Below are positions 14,895 to 23,827 of a stretch of DNA of 41,616 bases, piece after piece. Source of the stretch: Clostridiales bacterium (lineage in GTDB: Bacteria; Bacillota; Clostridia; Christensenellales; Aristaeellaceae); contig JAAYUF010000146.1 in the NCBI GenBank assembly GCA_012517815.1, positions 1-41,616 on the forward strand. The letters run 5' to 3'. Under the pieces are notes generated by a model. It was not told the DNA's origin. It searched no databases and was given only the letters and a program-made list of their open reading frames with translations. Within the stretch, counting starts at the first letter, position 1; every line of letters begins with the position of its first letter. The position numbers were made by a program, and so were the translations under genes.

Positions 14895-16355
14895 ATGAGT
14901 GGAATCCGAAAAAAAGTGGTTTCCGGCTTTGCGTGGCAGTTCGCGGAGCGGGCGATGGGGCAGATGGTTTCCTTCATCGTTTCCGTGGTGCTGGCGCGCA
15001 TCCTGCTGCCCGCCGAGTACGGCGTGGTGTCGGTGGTGCTGGTGTTCATCACCTTCGCCGGCATCTTCATCACCTCGGGGTTCGGCAGCTCGCTGGTGCA
15101 AAAGAAGGAAGCGGACGATCTGGATTACAGCACCGTTTTCTACTTCAATCTGCTGATCTCCGTCGTGCTCTACGCGCTCCTGTTTTTGGGCGCGCCCTGG
15201 CTTTCCGCGTACTTCGGCCTGCCCTCGCTGACCCCGGCCCTGCGCGTGATGGGCCTGAGCCTGCTGGTGTATGCCGCGGGCGCGGTGCAGAAGGCCTATA
15301 TTTCCCGGATGCTCCTGTTCAAGCGGCTGTTCTGGGCTTCGCTGGCGGGTACGCTGCTCTCCGCCGCGGTGGGTATCTGGATGGCGCTGCGGGGCTACGG
15401 CATCTGGGCGCTGATCGCGCAGAAGATGACCGACGACGTGACCGACGCGCTGGTGCTGTGGTGTACGGTGCGGTGGCGCCCACGGCTGATGTTCTCGTTT
15501 TCGCGCATGCGGGAGATGTACCGCTACGGCTGGAAGCTGGTGCTGGCGGCCGTGCTCAATACCGCAAACATCAAGCTGCGCGCGTTCATGATCGGCAAAG
15601 CCTACAGCGTGGCCGACCTCGCCTTTTTCGAGAAAGGCAACCAGTACCCCCAGCTGGTGGTCAGCGACATCAGCGCCTCCATCGGTTCGGTGCTGTTTCC
15701 GGTGCTCTCCCGCAGGCAGGACGATCCGGCGGAAATCAAGCGCCTCACCCGGCGCGCGGTGCGCACCAGTTCCTTCCTGATGTGGCCCGGCATGGTGATC
15801 CTGGGCGTGATCGCCCGGCCGCTGGTCGGCTGGATGCTGACCGACAAGTGGCTGCCTTGCGTGCCCTATTTCCAGATCGCGTGCTTCTCGCTTGCGTTTA
15901 TGCCCATCCACACGTCCAATCTCCAGGCGCTCAAGGCCGTGGGCCGAAGCGATCTGTTTTTGGCGCTGGAAGTGGTCAAGACGGTCATGAGCCTTGCGAT
16001 ACTGGTGTTCACCCTGCCGCTGGGCGTTCCCGCCATCGCGCTGGGCGCGGCGGCGGGTTCGGTGTTGGCCACGTTTGTCAACGCCTTCCCCAACCGCAAG
16101 CGGATCGGCTACGCCTACGGCGAGCAGGTGAAGGATATCCTGCCCTACATGCTGCTAAGCGCGCTGGCGGGCGCCGTGGCGTGGCCCCTGTCGCTGGCGG
16201 TGCGCGCGCCTGTGCCGCTGATGCTTTTGCAGGCGGCGCTGGGCTTCGGGGTCTATTTCGGGCTTGCGAAGCTGCTCCGCATGGAAATCCTCACCGAATG
16301 CACGTCCCTTCTGCGCGAGTTTGTGAAAAGCCGCGCAAAGCAAGGAGGAGCGTAA
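14895..16355 (+). CDS. WzxC-type polysaccharide flippase (MOP superfamily)
   Basis: 486-aa membrane protein with about 14 helices. It moves lipid-linked oligosaccharide units across the membrane. Family features: opening GFAWQFAERAMGQMVSFIVS, then LARILLPAEYGVVSVV, the AFFEKGNQYPQLVVSDISAS region near residues 240-260, and FPVLSRRQDD. The start ATG follows AGGGAAAG. Its stop is 3 bp before the WbqC-like gene, so the two are co-translated. The polymer it serves is unknown; no polymerase or priming transferase is visible in the window. Confidence 0.93.
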   Translation: MSGIRKKVVSGFAWQFAERAMGQMVSFIVSVVLARILLPAEYGVVSVVLVFITFAGIFITSGFGSSLVQKKEADDLDYSTVFYFNLLISVVLYALLFLGAPWLSAYFGLPSLTPALRVMGLSLLVYAAGAVQKAYISRMLLFKRLFWASLAGTLLSAAVGIWMALRGYGIWALIAQKMTDDVTDALVLWCTVRWRPRLMFSFSRMREMYRYGWKLVLAAVLNTANIKLRAFMIGKAYSVADLAFFEKGNQYPQLVVSDISASIGSVLFPVLSRRQDDPAEIKRLTRRAVRTSSFLMWPGMVILGVIARPLVGWMLTDKWLPCVPYFQIACFSLAFMPIHTSNLQALKAVGRSDLFLALEVVKTVMSLAILVFTLPLGVPAIALGAAAGSVLATFVNAFPNRKRIGYAYGEQVKDILPYMLLSALAGAVAWPLSLAVRAPVPLMLLQAALGFGVYFGLAKLLRMEILTECTSLLREFVKSRAKQGGA

Positions 16356-16358
16356 CCG

Positions 16359-17096
16359 ATGCGACTGGCGATCATGCAGCCGTACTTCTTCCCGTACCTG
16401 GGCTATTTCCAGCTGATCCGCGCGGCGGACAAGATGATTTTCTACGCGGACCTGCCCTTTGCGCGGCACAGCTGGATGGACCGCAACCGGTTGCGGCACC
16501 GCAACGGCGACACGTTTTACTTCAACGCGCCCGTCACGGACAGCCGGGGGCGGCTGATCCGCGATGTGGGGCTCCACGCGCGCGAGGACTGGTGCCGGTC
16601 GTTTTTTAAGCTCCTGCGGTGCAATTACGCAAGCGCGCCTCACTACGCCCAGATCGTCACGCTGCTGGAGCGCCATTTGCCCGGCTGCGGCACCGGCGAA
16701 CCCGGCTCGCTGCTGCGCACCAATGTGGACACGCTGCGCGGCATCGCAAACTGGCTGGACGTCTCCACCGAGATCGAGGCGCTGCCCAACGCCTACGAGG
16801 CCGTCGAAGCCGGCATCGCGGGGCTGGATAAGGAAGAGCGCATGACCCGGCGCATCACGGACATCTGCCGCGCCAACGGCGCCAAGGAATACGTCAACGC
16901 CATCGGCGGGCTCGCGCTGTACGACAAGGACCGTTTCCAGCGGGAAGGCGTCGCGCTCTCCTTCGTCTCCACCCGCCCCTACCGCTACTCCCAGCAGTCC
17001 GCGGATTTCATCGCCGGGCTGTCCATCCTGGACGTGCTGATGCACTGCGGCCGGGACGGCACCCGCGCGCTGATGGCGGAGTATGATCTGATCTGA
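16359..17096 (+). CDS. WbqC-like family protein
   Basis: 245 aa. The opening MRLAIMQPYFFPYLGYFQLI and the following DKMIFYADLPF and SWMDRNRLRH are diagnostic of the WbqC family, found in O-antigen and capsule loci. Members are proposed to act in amino-sugar or glycolipid modification, but the reaction is not settled. Other conserved stretches: YASAPHY, GSLLRTNVDTLRGIANWL, AKEYVNAIGG. A strong ribosome site (AAGGAGGAG) lies in the tail of the flippase gene. Confidence 0.92.
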   Translation: MRLAIMQPYFFPYLGYFQLIRAADKMIFYADLPFARHSWMDRNRLRHRNGDTFYFNAPVTDSRGRLIRDVGLHAREDWCRSFFKLLRCNYASAPHYAQIVTLLERHLPGCGTGEPGSLLRTNVDTLRGIANWLDVSTEIEALPNAYEAVEAGIAGLDKEERMTRRITDICRANGAKEYVNAIGGLALYDKDRFQREGVALSFVSTRPYRYSQQSADFIAGLSILDVLMHCGRDGTRALMAEYDLI

Positions 17097-17200
17097 CCGG
17101 GCGCGGCGAGAAGTCCGGCCCCGGCCTGTTCCGGCCGGGTACCAACCGATCAGGGGATCGGCCCGGCAAGCCCGCACCAACCGCGGAAGGGGAAGCCTGC

Positions 17201-18157
17201 ATGAGCGAGATCCTGGTGAGCGTCTGCTGCGTCGCCTACAACCACGCGCCTTACATCGACCGGGCCGTCGAAGGGTTTCTGGCCCAACGCACCCGTTTTG
17301 CCTACGAGGTGATCCTGCACGACGACGCCTCCACCGACGGCACCGCGGAGGCCATCCGCCGGTGGGCCGCGCTGCGCCCCGATCTCATTCGCCCCATTCT
17401 GCAAACCGAGAACCAGCATTCCAGGGGCATATCGGTCATGGAGCTGGCGCTTGCGCAGGCGCGCGGCCGCTACATCGCGCTGTGCGAAGGCGACGACTGC
17501 TGGACGTCGCCTGACAAGCTGGAAAAACAGGTGCAGTACCTCCAGGCGCACCCGGATTGCAGCCTGTGCCTGCACGCGGCCGATATCATCGACCCCGCCG
17601 GCAAACCCGCAGGCGTGATCCGGCCGTACCGACGCAGCCGCGTGGTCGACGTGGGCGATCTGATCCGCGCGGGCGGCGGTTTCGCGGCCACGTCCTCCTA
17701 CGTCTACCCACTCGCGCTACGCCGCGGCGGCCTGCCGGCGTTCTGCCACTCCCTGCCCGGCGTGGGGGACAGCACGCTGCACCTGTACCTGGCCACGCAG
17801 GGCCATCTGTACTATCTGGACGAACGGCTCTCCTGCTACCGCCGGGGGCATGCCGGTTCCTGGACGACCGGCATGCGGCAGAACAAAGCGGCCGTCGTGG
17901 CGCACGTCCGGCGCGCCATCGAGATGCTCCGGGGGTTTGACGAGTATTCCCGGCGCCGTTGGCACGGCGCCGTGCGCAACGCCATCGCCAACCGGGAAAT
18001 CGATATTCTGGAGCTGTCCCGCAATTACAGCGAGGTCTGGCGGCCTCCGTTGCGAAAGGCGTTTTTCCAGCTTACCCCCGCGCGCCAGGCGCGTTTTCTC
18101 GCCAAGTACGCACTCAGCACGCTGCGGCGCGTGTTCGGGCGAAACCGAAACGGCTGA
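17201..18157 (+). CDS. Family 2 glycosyltransferase (GT-A fold)
   Basis: 318 aa. The N-terminal GT-A domain has VSVCCVAYNHAPYIDRAV, then ILHDDASTDGTAE (39-50) and the acidic motif CEGDDCW (95-101) that binds the metal-nucleotide. A linker LEKQVQYLQAHPD follows. The C-terminal half has no membrane helix, so it is soluble or peripherally bound. Donor and acceptor sugars cannot be read. The start follows GGAAGGGGAAG. It is separated from the WbqC-like gene by about 100 bp and is probably the last gene of the glycan cluster. Confidence 0.92.
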   Translation: MSEILVSVCCVAYNHAPYIDRAVEGFLAQRTRFAYEVILHDDASTDGTAEAIRRWAALRPDLIRPILQTENQHSRGISVMELALAQARGRYIALCEGDDCWTSPDKLEKQVQYLQAHPDCSLCLHAADIIDPAGKPAGVIRPYRRSRVVDVGDLIRAGGGFAATSSYVYPLALRRGGLPAFCHSLPGVGDSTLHLYLATQGHLYYLDERLSCYRRGHAGSWTTGMRQNKAAVVAHVRRAIEMLRGFDEYSRRRWHGAVRNAIANREIDILELSRNYSEVWRPPLRKAFFQLTPARQARFLAKYALSTLRRVFGRNRNG

Positions 18158-18800
18158 TCGCGGCCCGGAAGCGGATGTCGGCGGACGTCTGTCGCCGACA
18201 GGGCGGCTGAAAGGCCGCGCGCCGATAGGGAGCATGCCCGTATGCTTTGACCCCGGCGGTTTGAAAAGCATTGCGAAACGGGTGCACCCGCGGCGCTGCA
18301 GGGAGAGTGCCGCCCCATGGCGAGCGAGTCCGCAAACGGTTGAAAAAGCCCCGGGTTAGGCGACGGCCGCACCGGCGCAGTGGCGCGCGGGGATCGGCCG
18401 CTGTTTTGAAAGCGACCGCCGCTTTCCCGCACCGTCCGGCAACGATCCGTCGGCGGAAGGTCGCAAACCGGCACGGTTCCTCTGCGAAAACCGGCACGGC
18501 CGCAACCCGTGCCGGTTTTGCACGCGGCCCGGTATTCCATGCCCTCCGTTTTCGGTCATTCCCGCGGGCGTGCCGGCGCGCGCGGGTTGCCTGTGCGCGC
18601 GGGTCCCCCGATACGCGCAGGCTGCCGGTACGCGCGGGCTTGCCGTCTGTGCCGAGCCGGCTGCCCTCCGTGCGTTTGCCCCCGCCCAACGCCGCCGGAT
18701 CGCCGGGGGCCTTTCGTCACGCGGCCGCGCGGCATGCGTCCGAAGCCTTCCGCCGGGAAGGCCGCCAGCTGCTTCGCCTGCCGCAATCAGAGGATTTTTT
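18158..18800. other. 640-bp region without a supported gene, with one strong hairpin
   Basis: GC-rich, no frame with a ribosome site and plausible protein. AAAACCGGCACGG (18487-18499) pairs perfectly with CCGTGCCGGTTTT (18507-18519), a likely bidirectional terminator. No copy of the two dispersed repeat families was recognised. Confidence 0.5.
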
Positions 18801-18810
18801 AGCTAACCCG

Positions 18811-18839
18811 TTTACAGATGACTGATTTTATGTTAGCAT
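18811..18839 (+). promoter_or_regulatory. Promoter of the DauR-like operon
   Basis: TTTACA (18811-18816), 17-bp spacer, TAGCAT (18834-18839). It is bracketed by GCTAAC (18802-18807) and GTTAGC (18832-18837), an inverted pair with 24 bp between, a candidate operator. Confidence 0.6.
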
Positions 18840-18881
18840 AGCAACAGAAAAATGACAAATGTTCAGCTTTGGGAGGCGCGC

Positions 18882-19589
18882 ATGCGACAGATCGCCGAGG
18901 ACGGGGTGTTCTACAAACACCTGCTGGATATGCTGGAAGCTCACCTGAGCGCCAACGACGAGCTGGTGCTGCACGACCTGACCCATGGCTACGAGCATAC
19001 CATCGTGGATATCCGCAACGGGCACGTGACGGGCCGGCAAATCGGCGACTGCGGCAGCAACCTGGGGCTGGAGGTGCTGCGGGGCACCGTGGAGAACGGC
19101 AACCGCTACAACTACGTAACCCATACGAGATCCGGCAAAATCCTGCGCTCCTCCACGATGTACATCCGCGACGACGATGGCCGCGTGGTGGGCTCGCTTT
19201 GCATCAACAAGGACATCACCGACTCCGTGAAGATGGAGGCTTTCCTGCGCGCCGAAAACAAGTACGCCCTCCCCCGCGAGGATGCCGCGGCCTCCGAGCG
19301 CGAGCCGGGCGAGGTGTTTTTCAACAACGTGGGGGAGCTTTTGGAGTACCTGCTGCAAAGCGCGCTGGCCCACGTCGGCCGGCAGGCCGCGCTCATGGAC
19401 CGGGAGGAACGCCGGCGTTTTCTTAAATATTTGGATGACAAGGGCGCGTTTGTGATCTCTAAATCCGGGGATCGCGTGTGCGAGTTCCTGGGCATCTCCA
19501 AATATACGCTGTACAACGATCTGGAAAGCATCCGCAAGGCGGAGGGCGGCGCGGATGCGGCCGGCGCGGCCGAAGCGGGAAGGGGCTGA
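18882..19589 (+). CDS. DauR/YheO-like transcriptional regulator (PAS-like plus HTH)
   Basis: 235 aa. The N-terminal YheO-type PAS-like sensor domain includes LSANDELVLHDLTH, IVDIRNGHVTGRQIGD and GSLCINKDIT. The C-terminal helix-turn-helix (RRRFLKYLDDKGAF, then VCEFLGISKYTLYNDL) is that of the DauR family, whose best-known member controls D-arginine catabolism in Pseudomonas. The ATG at 18882 is chosen because GGGAGG precedes it; an ATG at 18852 lacks a ribosome site and would be nearly leaderless. It leads an operon with a metallo-hydrolase, RidA and a D-amino-acid-type PLP enzyme, and so probably regulates them. Confidence 0.88.
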   Translation: MRQIAEDGVFYKHLLDMLEAHLSANDELVLHDLTHGYEHTIVDIRNGHVTGRQIGDCGSNLGLEVLRGTVENGNRYNYVTHTRSGKILRSSTMYIRDDDGRVVGSLCINKDITDSVKMEAFLRAENKYALPREDAAASEREPGEVFFNNVGELLEYLLQSALAHVGRQAALMDREERRRFLKYLDDKGAFVISKSGDRVCEFLGISKYTLYNDLESIRKAEGGADAAGAAEAGRG

Positions 19590-19594
19590 GCGCG

Positions 19595-20341
19595 ATGGGC
19601 ATACGGCTGGAAGACGGCCTCTGGCTGGCGGCCAGCGGGCGTTCCGGGAGCCATATCTCCGACCCGTACGACTGCGACGTGTACCTCGCGGATACGGGCG
19701 ACGGGCTGGTGCTGGTGGATACGGGCGTGGGCCCGGCGGGCGACGCGCCGCTTTCCTGCCTGCGCGCGTGCGGCTTCTCCCCCGCGGACGTGGCGCTGAT
19801 CCTCCTGACACACGGGCACGCGGACCACGCCGGCAACGCCTGCCACCTGCGCGAGGCAACCGGCGCGCCGGTGAAGGCGCACCCGGCGTGCGCCCGGGCC
19901 GTATCCCGCGGGGATACGGCGGCCATCGCGCTGGACGCGGCGCTGGCAGCGGGCCTGTACCCGCCGGGGTACCGCTTCCGCCCCTGCCCGGTCGAGCCGC
20001 TTGCGGACGGACAAACCTTCCGCCTCGGCCGCACGGAGTGGCTGGCCGTGGCGACGCCTGGCCACTGCGACGGGCACATGGCCTACCTGATGCGAAAGGA
20101 AGGCCGCGGCTACCTCTTCGCCGGGGACAGCCTGTTTCTGGGCGGGCGGGTGCTGTTGCAAAACATCCCGGACTGCTCCATCCCCGCCTATGCCAAAACG
20201 GCGGACAGGCTTCTGGCGCTGGACTTCGACGCGCTGCTGCCCGCGCATTTCGGCGTGGACCTGTCGGAGGGAAAATCGCATATCGAAAAAGCGGCCGCGC
20301 TGTTTCACGCGCTCGCGGTGCCCCCGCAGGCGGGGCGCTGA
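19595..20341 (+). CDS. Metallo-beta-lactamase fold hydrolase
   Basis: 248-aa hydrolase with the zinc motif LLTHGHADHAGN (His73, His75, Asp77, His78), a further metal-site His in ATPGHCDGHM, Asp in LFAGDSLFLGG, and a late His in LLPAHFGVDL. These complete the binuclear site. It is closest in layout to glyoxalase II/lactonase-like members; the substrate is unknown. The start ATG lies 5 bp past the regulator stop, with GGGAAGGGG as ribosome site. Its place in a D-amino acid-type operon suggests hydrolysis of a cyclic or acyl intermediate, which is inference. Confidence 0.9.
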   Translation: MGIRLEDGLWLAASGRSGSHISDPYDCDVYLADTGDGLVLVDTGVGPAGDAPLSCLRACGFSPADVALILLTHGHADHAGNACHLREATGAPVKAHPACARAVSRGDTAAIALDAALAAGLYPPGYRFRPCPVEPLADGQTFRLGRTEWLAVATPGHCDGHMAYLMRKEGRGYLFAGDSLFLGGRVLLQNIPDCSIPAYAKTADRLLALDFDALLPAHFGVDLSEGKSHIEKAAALFHALAVPPQAGR

Positions 20342-20394
20342 GCGCAGGCGGCCGGCGCGCGCAGGATCTCAACACCCAAAGGAGGAACCGTATC

Positions 20395-20871
20395 ATGGGC
20401 GACGTATACGCGAGAATTCGGGAACTGGGCTGCGAACTTCCGGAGAGCCCGCCGGCGGGCGGCGTGTACCGGCCGGTCAAACAGGTGGGCGATCTTTTAT
20501 ACGTTTCCGGGCAGGGGGCGACCGTGCAGGGCGTGCCGGCCATCGTGGGCAAGCTGGGCGCGGACTGCACGCTGGAGCAGGGGCAGGCCGCGGCGCGGCT
20601 GTGCGCGCTCAACGCGCTGGCGACGCTGCACCGCTACCTGGGCGATCTCAACCGCATCCGGAGCGTGGTCAAGACCCTGGGCTTCATCCAGAGCGCGCCG
20701 GGCTTCAACCGCCAGCCCGAGGTGCTCAACGGCTGCTCGATTTTCCTGCGCGATCTGCTGGGCGACGCAGGCGTGGGCGCGCGCTCGGCCATCGGCGTCA
20801 ACGAACTGCCCGGCAACATCGCCTGCGAAGTGGAGTTCATCATCGAAATCCACCCGTGGGGGAGGGATTAG
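20395..20871 (+). CDS. RidA/YjgF family enamine/imine deaminase
   Basis: 158 aa. RidA proteins hydrolyse reactive 2-aminoacrylate and other enamines/imines released by PLP dehydratases. The signature ARSAIGVNELPGN (129-141) contains the key Arg130, and VEFIIEI closes the fold. The N-terminus is about 25 residues longer than the shortest RidA proteins. A strong AAAGGAGG precedes the ATG. The stop is 1 bp before the PLP enzyme gene. A RidA partner fits if that enzyme is a dehydratase. Confidence 0.93.
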   Translation: MGDVYARIRELGCELPESPPAGGVYRPVKQVGDLLYVSGQGATVQGVPAIVGKLGADCTLEQGQAAARLCALNALATLHRYLGDLNRIRSVVKTLGFIQSAPGFNRQPEVLNGCSIFLRDLLGDAGVGARSAIGVNELPGNIACEVEFIIEIHPWGRD

Positions 20872-20872
20872 C

Positions 20873-21988
20873 GTGCAAGCGGACCGCTACAGGCTCAGGG
20901 ATACCGGCGCGATCGTGACGCCCGCGCTGATCTACTACCGCGAGATCATCGAGGAGAATATTCTTGCGATGATCCGGCTGGCGGGGGGAACGCAGCGGCT
21001 GTGGCCCCACGTGAAATCGCACAAGTCCGCGGACATGGTCCGCCTGCTGCTGGCGCACGGCATCGCGCGCTTCAAGTGCGCCACGGTGGCCGAGGCAGAG
21101 ATGGCCGCGGCCTGCGGGGCGGAGCAGGTCATCCTCGCCTACCCGCTGGTAGGGCCCAACATCGGGCGCTTTCTCAGGCTCAAGGCCGCGTTTCCCGCTA
21201 CCGGGTTTTTCGCCGTAGGCGACGACGAAGGCCAGCTCCGGCAGCTTGCCGAAGCGGCCCGCGCCGAGGGCACGCGGGCGGATGTGCTTTTGGATATCGA
21301 CGACGGCCTGCACCGCACCGGCGTTCCGGTGGAACGGGCGGAGGAGCTGTACCGGCTTGCCGCCGCGCTGCCGGGGCTTGGGATGCGCGGCCTGCATGTG
21401 TACGACGGCCACCGCCACGAGGACGCGCCGGAGGAGCGCGCCCGCGGCGTCGACGCGGATGTGGCGGGGGTATACGCCCTGCGCGACCGGCTGACGGCCG
21501 CGGGGCTGCCCTGCGGCATTCTGGTCATGGGCGGCTCGCCCTCCTTCCCCTGCCACGCGCGGTATCCGGGGGTCTATGTAAGCCCCGGCACCTGCCTGAT
21601 TCAGGATTACGGCTACGCCAGCCATTTCCCCGACCTGCCCTTCACCGTCGGCGCGATGCTGCTCACCCGGGCAATCAGCCATCCCGGGCCGGGCATGTTT
21701 ACCGTGGATCTGGGCTACAAGGGCGTAGCGGCCGACCCCGTGCCGCCGCGCGCGGTGATCCTGGGCTACGAGGACGCTGTTACCGTGATGCAAAACGAGG
21801 AGCATTGGGTGCTGCGCATGCCCCAAGGCGCGGAGGCCCGGCGGCCGGCCATCGGCACCGAGCTGTACGCCGCGCCGTGGCACATCTGCCCCACCAGCGC
21901 GCTGTACCCGGAGATCCTGGTCGCCCAGGCCGGGGCGATCGTGGCCCGGTGGCCGGTCACGGCGCGCAACCGGGCGATAACCCTCTAG
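20873..21988 (+). CDS. PLP enzyme of the D-threonine aldolase / D-serine dehydratase fold
   Basis: 371-aa fold-type III (alanine racemase-like) enzyme. PHVKSHK (46-51) contains the probable PLP lysine, Lys48. LDIDDGLHRTG and GLHVYDGHRH belong to the barrel. The C-terminal domain has PWHICPT (His337, Cys339). In this family the metal pair is His-x-Asp in D-threonine aldolases and His-x-Cys in the zinc-dependent D-serine dehydratase of chicken type, so a dehydratase-like activity is favoured. GTG start at 20873 with GGGGGAGGGA upstream. Last gene of the operon, followed by a terminator. Confidence 0.87.
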   Translation: MQADRYRLRDTGAIVTPALIYYREIIEENILAMIRLAGGTQRLWPHVKSHKSADMVRLLLAHGIARFKCATVAEAEMAAACGAEQVILAYPLVGPNIGRFLRLKAAFPATGFFAVGDDEGQLRQLAEAARAEGTRADVLLDIDDGLHRTGVPVERAEELYRLAAALPGLGMRGLHVYDGHRHEDAPEERARGVDADVAGVYALRDRLTAAGLPCGILVMGGSPSFPCHARYPGVYVSPGTCLIQDYGYASHFPDLPFTVGAMLLTRAISHPGPGMFTVDLGYKGVAADPVPPRAVILGYEDAVTVMQNEEHWVLRMPQGAEARRPAIGTELYAAPWHICPTSALYPEILVAQAGAIVARWPVTARNRAITL

Positions 21989-22011
21989 CGCCCGGCGGAG
22001 GCAAATCTCCC

Positions 22012-22047
22012 GCGCCCCGCGTGCCGATGGCGTCGCGGGGCGCTTTT
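22012..22047 (+). terminator. Terminator of the DauR-like operon
   Basis: GCGCCCCGCG (22012-22021) pairs with CGCGGGGCGC (22034-22043), followed by TTTT. Confidence 0.8.
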
Positions 22048-22149
22048 CATGCTTTATTGCGAGGCCTCGCCTTCGGCGTCGCGGGGGTGCGACGCCCGCG
22101 CCACGGCAAGGGCCCCGGCCCATCGCCTCCGCGGCGGGGCTTAACGCCA

Positions 22150-22179
22150 AGCGGGGAACCTGTTTGAAGGTTCCCCGCT
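22150..22179 (-). terminator. Hairpin downstream of dnaA
   Basis: AGCGGGGAACC (22150-22160) pairs with GGTTCCCCGCT (22169-22179). The better T-run (TGTGTTTT) is on the plus strand, so it may also back up the preceding operon. Confidence 0.6.
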
Positions 22180-22221
22180 GTGTTTTCGATGATTGCGGTA
22201 TGAAAAACCGTCCGCGCCCGC

Positions 22222-23550
22222 CTATTTGCCGTCCTTGATCAGCCTGCGCACATCGTCCAGAAGGCTGGCCAGGCTCGGGGACTGCTTGATGGACTCCTCC
22301 ACCTTGTCGATGGAGCTCATCACGGTGGTGTAATGCCGGCCGCCGAACGCGTCGCCGATCTTGGTCAGGCTCAGGGCCATCATTTCGCGGGTCAGGTACA
22401 TGGCGATCTGCAGGGGCACGGTCACCTCATGGTTGCGGCGCGGGCTTTTGAGGTCCTCGGTGGTGATGCCGTAGTAGGTGGCCACCGCGTCCTGAATGCT
22501 GTCGGTGGTCACGCGGCGGCTTTCGCTGTGGTTAAACAGCTCGCGCAGGGCTTCGCGGGCCAGCTGCATGTCGATCTGGCGGCGCGTGAGCGAGCTGTAG
22601 GCCGTCAGCCGCGTCAGCGAGCCTTCCAGCTCGCGCACGTTGGTGTCCACCTTCTCGGCGATCAGCGACAGGATATCGTCGCCGATCAGCAGGTGGTCGT
22701 ACTCCGATTTTTTCCGCAGGATCGCCAGCCTGGTTTCAAAATCCGGGCGCTGGATATCCGCCAGCAATCCGCCTTCAAAGCGGCTGCATAGCCGTTCCTC
22801 CAGCTTGCTGATCTCCTTGGGCGGGCGGTCGGAGGTCATCACGATCTGCTTGCCGGCCTCGCGCAGGTGGTTGAAGGTGTGGAAGAACTCTTCCTCGGTG
22901 CTGTGCTTGCCGGCGATAAACTGAATATCGTCCACCATCAGCAGGTCCACCGTGCGGAAACGGTCGCGGAACTGCTGGTTGGTGTTGTTCTGCATCGCCT
23001 GGATCAGCTGGTTGGTAAAATCCTCGCTGGTGATGTAGAGGATCTTCATCTCCGGGTACAGCTCGTGGGCGTAATGGCCGATGGCGTGCATCAGGTGCGT
23101 TTTGCCAAGGCCCACGCCGCCGTAGATGAACAGCGGGTTATAGGCCTTGGCGGGCACCTCCGCCACAGCCAGGGACACCGCGTGCGCAAAACGGTTGCCC
23201 GCGCCCACGACGAAGGTGTCAAACGTATACTTGGGGTTGAGCAGGCAGGGGTTCACGTCCGCCTGCTTGGCTTCCAGCTCGGTTTTACGGGTGAGCAGCT
23301 CGTCGCGGTTGAGGATTTCCACGTTCAGCGCGCGGCCGGCCGCCGTCGCCACCGCGTTTTGAATTTTATTCAGATACCGGTCCACGCCAAAATCGCGCAT
23401 GAGCGTATTCACGCACTCCAGCAGGAAGCTGTTGTCAATGACGGCATAGGGCTTGAGGGCGGACTTGATCCACGTCTCGTAGGAGACGTTGTTCATGTCC
23501 TCCTTTAAAATCTTGCAGGCGTTTAACCAGATCTCTTCTGCATTCAGCAA
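22222..23550 (-). CDS. dnaA: Chromosomal replication initiator protein DnaA
   Basis: 442 aa, full length. Domain I (about 1-80, EEIWLNACKILKE), a short linker, AAA+ domain III with Walker A GGVGLGKT (144-151) and Walker B LLMVDDIQF (203-211), and DNA-binding domain IV with the signature KIGDAFGGRHYTTVMSS (397-413). The usual GGRDHTTV is here GGRHYTTV, changing two positions that contact bases in E. coli DnaA. TTG start at 23550: a stop lies in frame just upstream and no ATG fits. The ribosome site GGAAAGG is about 10 nt away. No dnaN, recF or rpmH is adjacent, unlike the common Firmicute origin cluster. Confidence 0.96.
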   Translation of the reverse strand: MLNAEEIWLNACKILKEDMNNVSYETWIKSALKPYAVIDNSFLLECVNTLMRDFGVDRYLNKIQNAVATAAGRALNVEILNRDELLTRKTELEAKQADVNPCLLNPKYTFDTFVVGAGNRFAHAVSLAVAEVPAKAYNPLFIYGGVGLGKTHLMHAIGHYAHELYPEMKILYITSEDFTNQLIQAMQNNTNQQFRDRFRTVDLLMVDDIQFIAGKHSTEEEFFHTFNHLREAGKQIVMTSDRPPKEISKLEERLCSRFEGGLLADIQRPDFETRLAILRKKSEYDHLLIGDDILSLIAEKVDTNVRELEGSLTRLTAYSSLTRRQIDMQLAREALRELFNHSESRRVTTDSIQDAVATYYGITTEDLKSPRRNHEVTVPLQIAMYLTREMMALSLTKIGDAFGGRHYTTVMSSIDKVEESIKQSPSLASLLDDVRRLIKDGK

Positions 23551-23638
23551 GGCGCGTCAACCTTTCCGTCCAGATGAATAATATTCAGACACAGCGCGGC
23601 AGGCTTGAGGCTGGCCGTAACAAATTGTCCGTCGCGCG

Positions 23639-23647
23639 TGTGGAAAA
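23639..23647 (-). promoter_or_regulatory. DnaA box
   Basis: TTTTCCACA on the minus strand, one base from the consensus TTATCCACA. It lies in the dnaA leader, downstream of the promoter, and suggests autoregulation. Confidence 0.6.
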
Positions 23648-23689
23648 CGGGACGTTAAAACTCCCGGTCCGTGACCGTAACCAGAACCT

Positions 23690-23718
23690 ATGATAGCAGA
23701 ATCATCCTGTTTTGACAA
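23690..23718 (-). promoter_or_regulatory. dnaA promoter
   Basis: Minus strand: TTGTCA (23718-23713), 17-bp spacer, TATCAT (23695-23690), giving a leader of about 130 nt. Confidence 0.7.
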
Positions 23719-23794
23719 GGGAAGCGGGGGCGGCCGCGTATGCATAGCGATACCGCCGTGGGAAATCGCCCCTACAAGCGGTAGTAGTCGGCGC

Positions 23795-23803
23795 TGTGGA
23801 AAA
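23795..23803 (-). promoter_or_regulatory. DnaA box
   Basis: A second TTTTCCACA on the minus strand, upstream of the dnaA promoter and beside an AT-rich inverted repeat. Confidence 0.6.
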
Positions 23804-23827
23804 CGCAAGCTGTCGGAATTCGCAGGC

